Shown here: piece by piece, positions 1 to 5,508 of the stretch
Layout: the number at the start of each line of letters is the position of its first letter
Numbering within the stretch: the first letter of the stretch is position 1
NCBI GenBank assembly: GCA_944353735.1
Contig: CALVPU010000242.1
Span: forward strand, 1 to 5,905
Direction: 5' to 3'
Source: an uncultured Eubacteriales bacterium
Lineage (GTDB): Bacteria > Bacillota > Clostridia > Christensenellales > Aristaeellaceae
Length of the DNA: 5,905 nt
Notes under the pieces: generated by a model
Seen by the model: only the letters and a program-made list of their open reading frames with translations
What the model was told of the DNA's origin: nothing
The model's database searches: none
Program-made: the position numbers and the translations under genes

Positions 1-408
1 GCGGCCGGTGCACAGCGTGTCCATCTCGCCGACGACGTGCGCGCGGATGTCGATGTCGAAGGTGAAGAACTGCTTGATCATCTGCACGGTCTTGGCGTTG
101 ACGACGATCTTCGCCTCGGGATGCAGGCGTGCGACCTCCTGCAGCGTGGCGCAGTGGTCCGGCTCCATGTGGTTGACGACGATGTAGTCGAGCTTGCGGT
201 CGCCGAGCACGTGCGCGAGGTTCTCGAGGAACTGCTCGGCGACGCTGCGGTCGACGGTGTCGAGCAGCACGGTCTTTTCGTCCATCAGCACGTAGGAATT
301 GTACGAAACGCCGCGCGGAATGGGGTAGACGTTCTCAAACAGCGCCAGGCGCCGGTCGCTCGCGCCCACCCAATACAGGTCGTTGGTGATCTGCTTTACA
401 CAGTACAT
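1..408 (-). CDS. FprA-family A-type flavoprotein (flavodiiron protein), N-terminal part
   Basis: Flavodiiron proteins are cytoplasmic enzymes of anaerobes that reduce O2 to water and/or NO to N2O at a diiron site, with electrons passed through FMN. Only the first 136 codons are in the window; the frame is open to the left edge. The visible part is the start of the metallo-beta-lactamase-like domain. It opens MYCVKQITNDLYWVGASDRR and has the family diiron motif NHMEPDH, with H80, E82 and D84 as iron ligands. The remaining ligands and the C-terminal flavodoxin domain would lie beyond the edge, so I cannot say whether rubredoxin or other domains are fused. The start at 408 is set by GGAGGG (416-421) seven bases upstream. 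The gene is divergent from a Crp/Fnr regulator and has its own extended -10 promoter with a palindromic operator. NO versus O2 preference cannot be read from this part. Family assignment is strong. Confidence 0.93.
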   Translation of the reverse strand, partial: MYCVKQITNDLYWVGASDRRLALFENVYPIPRGVSYNSYVLMDEKTVLLDTVDRSVAEQFLENLAHVLGDRKLDYIVVNHMEPDHCATLQEVARLHPEAKIVVNAKTVQMIKQFFTFDIDIRAHVVGEMDTLCTGR

Positions 409-456
409 GATGTTGCCCTCCTTCAGTACAGCTCGGGCGGCCCGGCGCAGCAGCGC

Positions 457-470
457 GGACCGCGCGGTCC
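457..470 (-). other. Perfect palindrome in the flavodiiron mRNA leader
   Basis: GGACCGCGCGGTCC is a perfect 14-bp palindrome. It begins two bases after the predicted transcription start at 472, so it would form a short GC hairpin (5-bp stem, 4-nt loop) at the very 5' end of the roughly 64-nt flavodiiron leader. Hairpins at this position can protect mRNA from 5' decay; a protein-binding role is also possible. In a genome this rich in GC, a palindrome of this length can arise by chance, so function is only inferred. Confidence 0.4.
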
Positions 471-478
471 ATGCCCCT

Positions 479-507
479 ATTATACCACAAATCTGGGAAT
501 TTCATTG
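479..507 (-). promoter_or_regulatory. Extended -10 promoter of the flavodiiron gene
   Basis: On the minus strand a perfect TATAAT (484 to 479) is preceded by TGG, giving the extended -10 form TGnTATAAT. Seventeen bases upstream the -35 position reads CAATGA (507-502), a poor match to TTGACA. The predicted +1 is an A at 472. A good extended -10 with a weak -35 is the usual layout of an activator-dependent promoter, and a palindromic site lies exactly where a class II activator would bind. The promoter sits in a local AT-rich island. Confidence 0.75.
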
Positions 508-521
508 TTGCAATCGCAACA
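506..521. promoter_or_regulatory. Crp/Fnr-type palindromic operator between divergent promoters
   Basis: TGTTGCAATCGCAACA is a 16-bp inverted repeat: 6-bp perfect arms around AATC, with the central AT also symmetric. Its phasing equals the E. coli CRP site (TGTGA-N6-TCACA), here TGTTG-N6-CAACA. The centre (513/514) is at -41.5 from the predicted flavodiiron start (472) and about -29.5 from the predicted regulator start (543), where it covers the regulator's -35 box. The geometry predicts class II activation leftward and repression rightward. The binding protein is most likely the adjacent regulator; that is inference from position and symmetry. Confidence 0.75.
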
Positions 522-536
522 TTTCTGTGTTATAAT
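508..536 (+). promoter_or_regulatory. Promoter of the Crp/Fnr regulator gene
   Basis: TTGCAA (508-513), a 17-base spacer, and TATAAT (531-536), with TGT directly before the -10 (extended form). The predicted +1 is A543, giving a 16-nt leader to the ATG at 559. All but the first two bases of the operator palindrome lie within this promoter, and the -35 box is wholly inside it, so a bound regulator would block RNA polymerase. Confidence 0.78.
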
Positions 537-558
537 GCCAGCACTGGGGGGCGTCGCC

Positions 559-1221
559 ATGAGAGCGAACCGAATTTTTGCCGGCATTGAACCGGAGAAG
601 GTGGACGAGATGCTGCGCTGCTTCGACGCGGCGGTGCGCAGGTTTTCGCCGGGCGCGAGCATCGTCCAGTATTCCGGCGCGCTGGAGCACGTCTGCGTGG
701 TGCTGTCGGGCACGGCGGAGATCAGCTGCATGGACGCGGAGGGCAACGTCAACCTCGTGGAGACGCTGGAGCCGGACGCGGTATTCGGCGAGCTGTTCTC
801 GCTGCCGATGCGCGCGATGGTCTACGCGGTCACGGCGCGCACGGCGTGCGAGGTACTGTTTTTGCGCCATGGTCGCATCGTCCAGCGCTGCGGGAAGATG
901 TGCGCCGAGCACGACCGGCTGATCAACAACCTGTTCGAGCTGTCGGCGCGGCGGTCGCAGGCGCTGTCGCGGCGCATCGCGATCTTGAGCCGGCGCACGC
1001 TGCGGCAGAAGCTGATGCTGTATTTGGACTGCATGGCGGCGGAAACGGGCGCGAGCGCGTTCGAGCTGCCGATGCCGCTTTCGGAGCTGGCGGACTATCT
1101 GTGCGCGGACCGCAGCGCCATGATGCGCGAGCTGGGACGGATGCGCGGCGAGGGGCTGATCCGCTCGAGCGGGCGGCGCTTTGAACTGCTCGCGGCGCGC
1201 GAGGAACGCCGCCCGGGTTGA
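559..1221 (+). CDS. Crp/Fnr-family transcriptional regulator
   Basis: A 220-residue protein with the two-domain Crp/Fnr layout. A cyclic-nucleotide-binding-like beta-roll covers about residues 20-110 (VVLSGTAEIS, FGELFSL). A long dimer helix follows (about 112-143), then a C-terminal winged helix (about 146-212) with the HTH core LSELADYLCADRSAMMREL. This aligns without gaps to the CRP HTH: R185 and R190 match CRP R180 and R185, while S186 replaces CRP E181. There is no FNR-type N-terminal cysteine cluster. Eight cysteines are scattered through it, including C111-x3-C115. The start at 559 is preferred over an in-frame ATG at 535, because 535 lies inside the -10 box; the 559 ATG has GGGGGG (546-551) seven bases upstream. 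Divergence from a flavodiiron gene suggests an O2 or nitrosative-stress sensor, perhaps HcpR-like. The ligand cannot be told from sequence. Confidence 0.92.
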   Translation: MRANRIFAGIEPEKVDEMLRCFDAAVRRFSPGASIVQYSGALEHVCVVLSGTAEISCMDAEGNVNLVETLEPDAVFGELFSLPMRAMVYAVTARTACEVLFLRHGRIVQRCGKMCAEHDRLINNLFELSARRSQALSRRIAILSRRTLRQKLMLYLDCMAAETGASAFELPMPLSELADYLCADRSAMMRELGRMRGEGLIRSSGRRFELLAAREERRPG

Positions 1222-1275
1222 CGCCAGCGCAAAATCTCAGGGGGGTATCCATCTTCATTGAGGAGGAACGAACCG

Positions 1276-2505
1276 ATGTCAGAGTCTCACTTTTCCATCC
1301 GCAAGGGCATGCTGCTGATCGCGTTCGGCGTCGGGCTGTACTGCGTGCTGCAGAACCTCGGCGCGGTCGCCGAAGGCGTGGACCGCTTCTGGGGCATCGT
1401 CTATCCGATCGTCCTCGGCCTGTGCATGGCATTCGTGCTCAACGTGCTCATGTCCGCGCTGGAACGGCTCATCGGCAAGGCGTTTTCCCGCTGCCGGCAC
1501 AGGCCCGGTCCCAAGCCCATGCGCGCCATCGCGCTGATCCTGACGCTGCTGGCGGCGGTGGCGCTCATCGCGCTGGTGATGATCGTCATCATACCGCGCC
1601 TGAGCGAGGTCATCGCGATGTTCATCTCGGTGCTGCCGCAGTCGGCGAACGAGCTCAGCGAGCTGCTGGGCAATTTTCTGGCGCGCATCGGCATCGCGCC
1701 GGAGAGCATTCAGAACCTACAGGCGACGATCAACCAGCTCTCCGTGCAGATTCTGGACTGGATCAAACAGGAGAGCGCCACCATCGCCACGTTTGCCGTG
1801 GACATGACGGCGTCGCTGGTCAGCACGCTCACCGACTTCATCTTTGCGCTGATCATCGCCCTGTACGTGCTGCTGGGCAAGGAGCGCATTGGTCGCTTCG
1901 CCAACGCGCTGTGCGTGCGCTTCCTGCCGGAAAAGGCGTGCGTGCAGGTGCTGCGGCTGTCGAAATTGTCCTATGCCACGTTTACGGCGTTCGTGCGCGG
2001 TCAGTTCCTGGAGGCGATCATCCTCGGCGCGCTCTGCTTCGTGGGCATGCTGATCTTCCGCTTCCCGTACGCGGGCGTGATCTCGATGCTCATTGGCGTC
2101 ACGGCGCTGATCCCGATCATCGGCGCATGGATCGGCGGTGTCATCGCCGCGCTGCTGGTGCTGACGGTCAATCCGCTTCAGGCGCTCTTGCTGATCGTGT
2201 TCATCGTGGTGCTGCAGCAGCTGGAAGGCGACCTGATCTATCCCAAGGTCGTCGGCTCCACGATCGGCCTGCCGGGCGTTTTGGTGATCTCGGCGGTGCT
2301 GATCGGTCAGGGCCTTCTGGGCGTGTTCGGCATCCTGCTGTTCGTGCCCCTGACGGCAGTGCTGTTTACCGTGCTCAAGGAAGTGATCTACAGCCGCCAC
2401 GCACCGGAGAAGCCGGAGGAAGCGGCGCCACAGGATCCTGCGCCCGCGCCGCAAAAGCGCGAATCCGCGCCGCGGAAGCGCGCGCCGGCAAAGCCGCGCC
2501 GGTGA
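1276..2505 (+). CDS. AI-2E family transporter (YdiK/PerM/TqsA-like membrane protein)
   Basis: A 409-residue polytopic membrane protein of the AI-2E transporter superfamily. Members export varied substrates (autoinducer-2 for TqsA, Na+/H+ exchange for others), so the substrate is unknown here. Hydrophobic segments lie at about 11-31, 39-62, 84-106, 180-200, 243-297, 303-315 and 334-367, with the family's hydrophilic insert at about 107-179. Family signatures are the GQFLEAIILG block (242-251), the ALIPIIGAWIGG block (277-288) and LEGDLIYPKVVGSTIGLPG (316-334). The final 37 residues, from 373, form a Pro/Ala/Lys/Arg-rich tail, probably cytoplasmic and disordered. The start at ATG 1276 has AGGAGG (1261-1266) nine bases upstream; an in-frame TTG at 1258 lies ahead of that site and is unlikely. 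It follows the regulator gene by 54 bp with no visible terminator or good promoter, so partial cotranscription is possible. A strong terminator follows it. Confidence 0.92.
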   Translation: MSESHFSIRKGMLLIAFGVGLYCVLQNLGAVAEGVDRFWGIVYPIVLGLCMAFVLNVLMSALERLIGKAFSRCRHRPGPKPMRAIALILTLLAAVALIALVMIVIIPRLSEVIAMFISVLPQSANELSELLGNFLARIGIAPESIQNLQATINQLSVQILDWIKQESATIATFAVDMTASLVSTLTDFIFALIIALYVLLGKERIGRFANALCVRFLPEKACVQVLRLSKLSYATFTAFVRGQFLEAIILGALCFVGMLIFRFPYAGVISMLIGVTALIPIIGAWIGGVIAALLVLTVNPLQALLLIVFIVVLQQLEGDLIYPKVVGSTIGLPGVLVISAVLIGQGLLGVFGILLFVPLTAVLFTVLKEVIYSRHAPEKPEEAAPQDPAPAPQKRESAPRKRAPAKPRR

Positions 2506-2519
2506 GCGCAGCGAAGAGA

Positions 2520-2550
2520 GGGGGACCTCGCCGACGAGGTTCCCCTTTTT
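2520..2550 (+). terminator. Rho-independent terminator after the AI-2E gene
   Basis: A GC-rich hairpin has left arm GGGGACCTCG (2521-2530), loop CCGA, and right arm CGAGGTTCCCC (2535-2545) with one bulged T. Ten pairs form and TTTTT follows (2546-2550). There is no matching T-run on the other strand, so it acts rightward only. It ends the transcript 15 bases after the AI-2E stop codon and separates that unit from the downstream operon. Confidence 0.93.
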
Positions 2551-2602
2551 CGTTATAATCGCGTTATTCCACGGCGGATGCGCGCTTTTTGGACGGCATT
2601 CG

Positions 2603-2631
2603 TTGCAATGCGACCGCCGTTGTGATAGAAT
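2603..2631 (+). promoter_or_regulatory. Promoter of the M20 hydrolase-methyltransferase-hslO-TPR operon
   Basis: TTGCAA (2603-2608), a 17-base spacer, and TAGAAT (2626-2631), preceded by TGA to give an extended -10. The predicted start is near 2638, leaving a leader of about 25 nt before the ATG at 2663. It uses the same -35 hexamer and spacing as the regulator promoter at 508-536. There is no clear dyad of the 506-521 type around it. Confidence 0.72.
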
Positions 2632-2662
2632 AGATGAGAAAATGGCATAACGAGGCGATTTG

Positions 2663-3835
2663 ATGCGTATTGATTCAACGGAAGAGCGGCTTGCGTGCCT
2701 GACGGCGGACCGCCGCGCGCTGCACCGCATTCCCGAGTCCGGCTATGACCTGCCCGAGACGCGCGCCTATCTGCGCGCGCAGCTGGCTGAGCTGGCGCCG
2801 GACGAGCTGGCGCCGTGCGATGAGGGCATCCGCGCGGTGTTCCGCGCAAGGGCGTCCCGGCGCGGTGCGATCGCGCTGCGCGCGGACATGGATGCGCTGC
2901 TGATCCCGGAGCAGAACGAACACGGTTTCTGCTCGCAGCATCCCGGCATGATGCATGCCTGCGGACACGACGGTCACATGGCGGCGATGCTGATGGTGGC
3001 GCGCATCGTCGCCGCGCGGCGGGCGGAACTCGAGCGCGATGTGGTGCTGCTGTTCCAGCCCGCGGAGGAGAGCCTGGGCGGCGCGAAGCGGATGATCGAC
3101 GCCGGCGCGCTGGAGAACCCGCGCGTCGAGGAGGTCTACGGCATGCACATCATGCCCACGCTGCCGCTGGGCACGATCGGCTGCCGCGCGGGCGCGATGA
3201 TGGCGGCGGTGGACACGTGGGAGATCGAGATTGCCGGCCGCGCCGCGCACGGCGCCACGCCGCAGCTGGGCAGCGACGCGATCATGGCGATGGCGAGCTT
3301 CATCGTCGGCGCGCAGGCGGCGCTCACGCGGCGCATCGGTCCCTTGGAGCCCGCGGTGCTGACCGTCGGCAGCGTCGAGTCCGGCAAGGTCTACAACGTC
3401 ATCTCCGAGCGCGCGTCGCTGCGCGGCAACCTGCGCACCTACGACGCCGGCGTCAGCCAGCGCGCGCTCGCGGCGGTTGCCGACGCGCTTCGCGCGGTGG
3501 ACGGCCTGTACGGCACGCGCAGCGAAATGAAGGTCATCCAGTCCTATCCAGCCGTCGTCAACGACGCCGGATGCGTCGCGCGCGTGCGCGGCTGTGCCGG
3601 CGCGGCGTACCGGGAGATCGAGCCGGTCGCCATTTCGGAGGACTTTTCCGAGTTTGAGCGCTGTGTGCCGGGCGCATACTTCTTCTGCGGCTGCCGCGAC
3701 GAGGCGCACGCCGAGCAGCTGCACAGTCCGCGCTTCGACTTCGACGAGCGCGCGCTGCTGACCGGCGTGTCGGTGTTCGAGCGGCTGATCTTTGCCGATT
3801 CGGCGTCGTCCATGCCGGAGGGCGGAGCGCGATGA
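2663..3835 (+). CDS. M20D-family amidohydrolase (metal-dependent aminoacylase/deacylase)
   Basis: A 390-residue protein, normal length for the M20D family (hippurate hydrolase, N-acyl-amino-acid and N-acetyldiaminopimelate deacetylases). These remove an acyl group from an amino acid at a two-metal site. Visible motifs in order are RRALHRIPESG (17-27), ALRADMDALLIPE (71-83), MHACGHDGHMAAM (97-109), LFQPAEE (130-136), GMHIMP (160-165) and LHSPRFDF (353-360). Predicted metal ligands are C100, H102, E136, H162 and H354, with E135 as general base, so the site is complete. The lid/dimerisation domain lies roughly at 180-290. ATG 2663 is chosen because GAGG (2652-2655) lies seven bases upstream; a TTG one codon earlier is in frame but less likely. 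No signal peptide is seen, so it is cytoplasmic. The stop overlaps the next start (ATGA). The exact substrate cannot be set; peptide or amino-acid scavenging is the most likely role. Confidence 0.93.
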   Translation: MRIDSTEERLACLTADRRALHRIPESGYDLPETRAYLRAQLAELAPDELAPCDEGIRAVFRARASRRGAIALRADMDALLIPEQNEHGFCSQHPGMMHACGHDGHMAAMLMVARIVAARRAELERDVVLLFQPAEESLGGAKRMIDAGALENPRVEEVYGMHIMPTLPLGTIGCRAGAMMAAVDTWEIEIAGRAAHGATPQLGSDAIMAMASFIVGAQAALTRRIGPLEPAVLTVGSVESGKVYNVISERASLRGNLRTYDAGVSQRALAAVADALRAVDGLYGTRSEMKVIQSYPAVVNDAGCVARVRGCAGAAYREIEPVAISEDFSEFERCVPGAYFFCGCRDEAHAEQLHSPRFDFDERALLTGVSVFERLIFADSASSMPEGGAR

Positions 3836-4578
3836 GCGCCTATGCCGCGTTTGCGGAGATCTACGACCAGCTGATGGACGACTTCGACTATCCCGCGTGG
3901 GCGGAGTACTATCTGGCGCTGCTGGCGCGACTGGGCGTGCGACCGGCGTCGATGTGCGACTGTGCCTGCGGCACCGGTTCGCTGAGCGTCGAGTTCGCCC
4001 GGCGGGGCGTTCGCGTCACCGGCGCGGACCTGTCGGCGGAGATGCTCGCGGTGGCGGCGGACAAGGCGCGCGCCGCGGGGCAGCGGGTGATGTTTGTCCG
4101 CGAGGACATGTGCGCGCTGAGCCTGCCGCGACCGGTGGACGCGATCGTCTGCGGCTGCGACGGTGTCAACTATCTGCTCGACGAAGCGCGCGTGCGCGCC
4201 TTCTTCACTGCGGCGCACCGCGCGCTGCGCCCGGGCGGCGCGCTGGCGTTCGACGTCTCCTCGGCGTACAAGCTCGAACGCGTGCTGGGCGACAATTTCT
4301 TTGGCGAGGAGCGCGAGGACGTCGCCTACCTGTGGTCGAATCGCTACGACGCCGCGCGGCGGACGGTGGAGATGGACCTGACGTTCTTCCGCCGCGAGGA
4401 TGGCGGACTCTACCGGCGCTTTCACGAGACGCACGTGCAGCGCGCGCACGCGGCGGAAGAGCTGGTCGAATGGCTGGCGGCGTGCGGCTTTGGCGATATT
4501 CAGGTGTTCGGCGACCGGACGTTTCAGGCGCCGGGCGCGCAGGAGATGCGGCTGCACTTCGCCGCGGTGCGCGACTAG
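3832..4578 (+). CDS. Class I SAM-dependent methyltransferase (YqeM-like)
   Basis: A 248-residue Rossmann-fold methyltransferase. The N-terminal FAEIYDQLMDDFDYPAWAEY (7-26) is typical of the YqeM-like group in Bacillota. Motif I is DCACGTGSLS (43-52); D66 in TGADLS should hold the SAM ribose; D92 in REDM matches the adenine-binding acidic position. VDAIVCGCDGVNYL (102-115) is the motif IV region and LRPGG (132-136) precedes strand 5. The C-terminal half (about 145-248) is a beta-rich cap of the kind seen in YqeM/CypM-like enzymes and would carry the substrate specificity, which is unknown. The gene starts inside the stop of the hydrolase gene (ATGA), with GGAGGG (3817-3822) nine bases upstream, so translation is probably coupled. 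A 39-bp gap containing a ribosome site separates it from hslO. Small molecule, tRNA or protein are all possible targets. Confidence 0.88.
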   Translation: MSAYAAFAEIYDQLMDDFDYPAWAEYYLALLARLGVRPASMCDCACGTGSLSVEFARRGVRVTGADLSAEMLAVAADKARAAGQRVMFVREDMCALSLPRPVDAIVCGCDGVNYLLDEARVRAFFTAAHRALRPGGALAFDVSSAYKLERVLGDNFFGEEREDVAYLWSNRYDAARRTVEMDLTFFRREDGGLYRRFHETHVQRAHAAEELVEWLAACGFGDIQVFGDRTFQAPGAQEMRLHFAAVRD

Positions 4579-4617
4579 GGGGAAAGCGTCCCCATCCACG
4601 AGAGGAGCATAGACGGC

Positions 4618-5508
4618 ATGAATTCCGACGGACTTTACGATATTTCCCTGCTCGGCGGGCAGGCGCGCGCGATTCTGATCGAGAGCACGCAGCTCGTCCA
4701 GCGCGCGAAGGACATCCACGGGCTTTCACGCATCGCCACGGCGGCGCTCGGGCGCACGCTGACGGCGACGGTCATGATGGGCAGCATGCTCAAGGGCGAC
4801 GGCGAGTCGGTCAGCGCGCAGATCAAGGGCGGCGGCCCGATCGGCACGGTGCTTGCCGTGGCGCACAGCGACTGCACCGTCAAGGGTTACGTGGACAATC
4901 CCGCCGTTGACCTGCCGCGCACGGGCAAGAAACTGCCGGTCGGCGCGGCGGTGGGCAAGGACGGACGGCTGACGGTCGTCAAGGACCTGAAGATGCGCGA
5001 ACCGTACGTCGGGCAGGTCAACCTCGTTTCCGGCGAGATCGCCGAGGACTTTGCGATGTACTTCACCGCCTCGGAGCAGACGCCGTCGCTGGTGTCGCTG
5101 GGCGTGTTGGTCTCCGACGAGCGCGTCGAGGCGGCGGGCGGGCTGATCGTGCAGGTGATGCCCGGCGCCAGCGAGGCGGCGATCGCCTCCATCGAGGGCA
5201 GCGCCGGCATGTTCATGGATATTTCCGGAACGATGCGGGAATATCATCTCAAAGGCGCCGTGCAGCAGCTGCTGATGCATCTGGAGCCGGAGATTCTCGC
5301 CGTGCGCGAGCCGCGCTTTGCCTGCAACTGCAGCCGGGAGCGCATCGAACAGGTGCTCGTCGCGCTCGGCGCCGAGGAGCTTAGGAACATGATCCGCGAG
5401 CAGCACGGCGCGCAGGTGGACTGCCACTTCTGCAACAAGCGGTATACTTTTGACGAGTGCGAATTGCGCGCGCTGCTCGAGGCGGCGACGGTTCGGGAGG
5501 GGAAATGA
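4618..5508 (+). CDS. hslO: Hsp33 redox-regulated molecular chaperone
   Basis: A 296-residue Hsp33, full length for the family. It is a cytoplasmic holdase. Under reducing conditions zinc is held by four C-terminal cysteines; oxidants such as HOCl, or peroxide with heat, form disulfides, release zinc and unfold the linker, which turns on client binding. The N-terminal domain shows family blocks: ATAALGRTLTATVMMGSMLK (about 41-60), IKGGGPIGTVLAVA (69-82) and VKGYVDNP (87-94). A segment with MFMDISGTMREYHLKGAVQQ leads towards the redox switch. The zinc switch is complete: C236-N-C238 and C269-H-F-C272. ATG 4618 has AGAGGAG (4601-4607) ten bases upstream. The stop overlaps the next gene's start (ATGA), so the two are probably translated in tandem. 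In Clostridia hslO is often housekeeping; no heat-shock operator (CIRCE or CtsR type) is seen upstream of the operon. Confidence 0.97.
   Translation: MNSDGLYDISLLGGQARAILIESTQLVQRAKDIHGLSRIATAALGRTLTATVMMGSMLKGDGESVSAQIKGGGPIGTVLAVAHSDCTVKGYVDNPAVDLPRTGKKLPVGAAVGKDGRLTVVKDLKMREPYVGQVNLVSGEIAEDFAMYFTASEQTPSLVSLGVLVSDERVEAAGGLIVQVMPGASEAAIASIEGSAGMFMDISGTMREYHLKGAVQQLLMHLEPEILAVREPRFACNCSRERIEQVLVALGAEELRNMIREQHGAQVDCHFCNKRYTFDECELRALLEAATVREGK

Noticed and set aside
335..472. A leaderless 45-codon frame on the minus strand starting at the predicted flavodiiron transcription start (ATG at 472) and overlapping the flavodiiron start out of frame.
   Set aside because: No ribosome site, composition looks like frame-shifted coding DNA, and the flavodiiron start at 408 has a strong one. 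A regulatory upstream frame is possible but unsupported.
37..558. In-frame plus-strand extension of the regulator back to 37.
   Set aside because: It runs antisense through the flavodiiron gene and through both promoters. The extension is His/Val/Asp-rich shadow sequence with no domain, and the Crp/Fnr fold is complete from 559.
1218..1251. Possible promoter TTGACG...TATCCA before the AI-2E gene.
   Set aside because: The boxes are 22 bp apart, and with 17-bp spacing the -10 position is GGGGGT. No convincing promoter is seen in the 54-bp gap.
1218..2558. Long overlapping plus-strand frame (446 codons) across the AI-2E gene.
   Set aside because: Its translation is Arg/Ala/Gly/His-rich without domains, while the other frame gives a coherent membrane protein with family motifs and a good ribosome site.
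2554..2559. TATAAT just after the terminator as an additional -10 box.
   Set aside because: No -35 at usual spacing (that position falls in the terminator hairpin) and no TG extension. The promoter at 2603-2631 is far better placed.
2596..2611. GCATT-N6-AATGC inverted repeat over the -35 of the operon promoter.
   Set aside because: The arms are only five bases and unlike the 506-521 operator. Expected often by chance; no adjacent regulator supports it.
2675..3724. Long minus-strand frame opposite the M20 hydrolase; similar ones at 1717-2730, 3544-4719 and 4726-5427.
   Set aside because: Long antisense frames are expected in GC-rich coding DNA. All have Arg/His/Ala/Gln-rich translations, and the opposite strand encodes recognised proteins with intact catalytic motifs.
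4578..4593. GGGG-AAAGCGT-CCCC hairpin between the methyltransferase and hslO.
   Set aside because: Only four pairs with a seven-base loop and no T-run, so it is not a terminator. It may have a slight effect on transcript structure.
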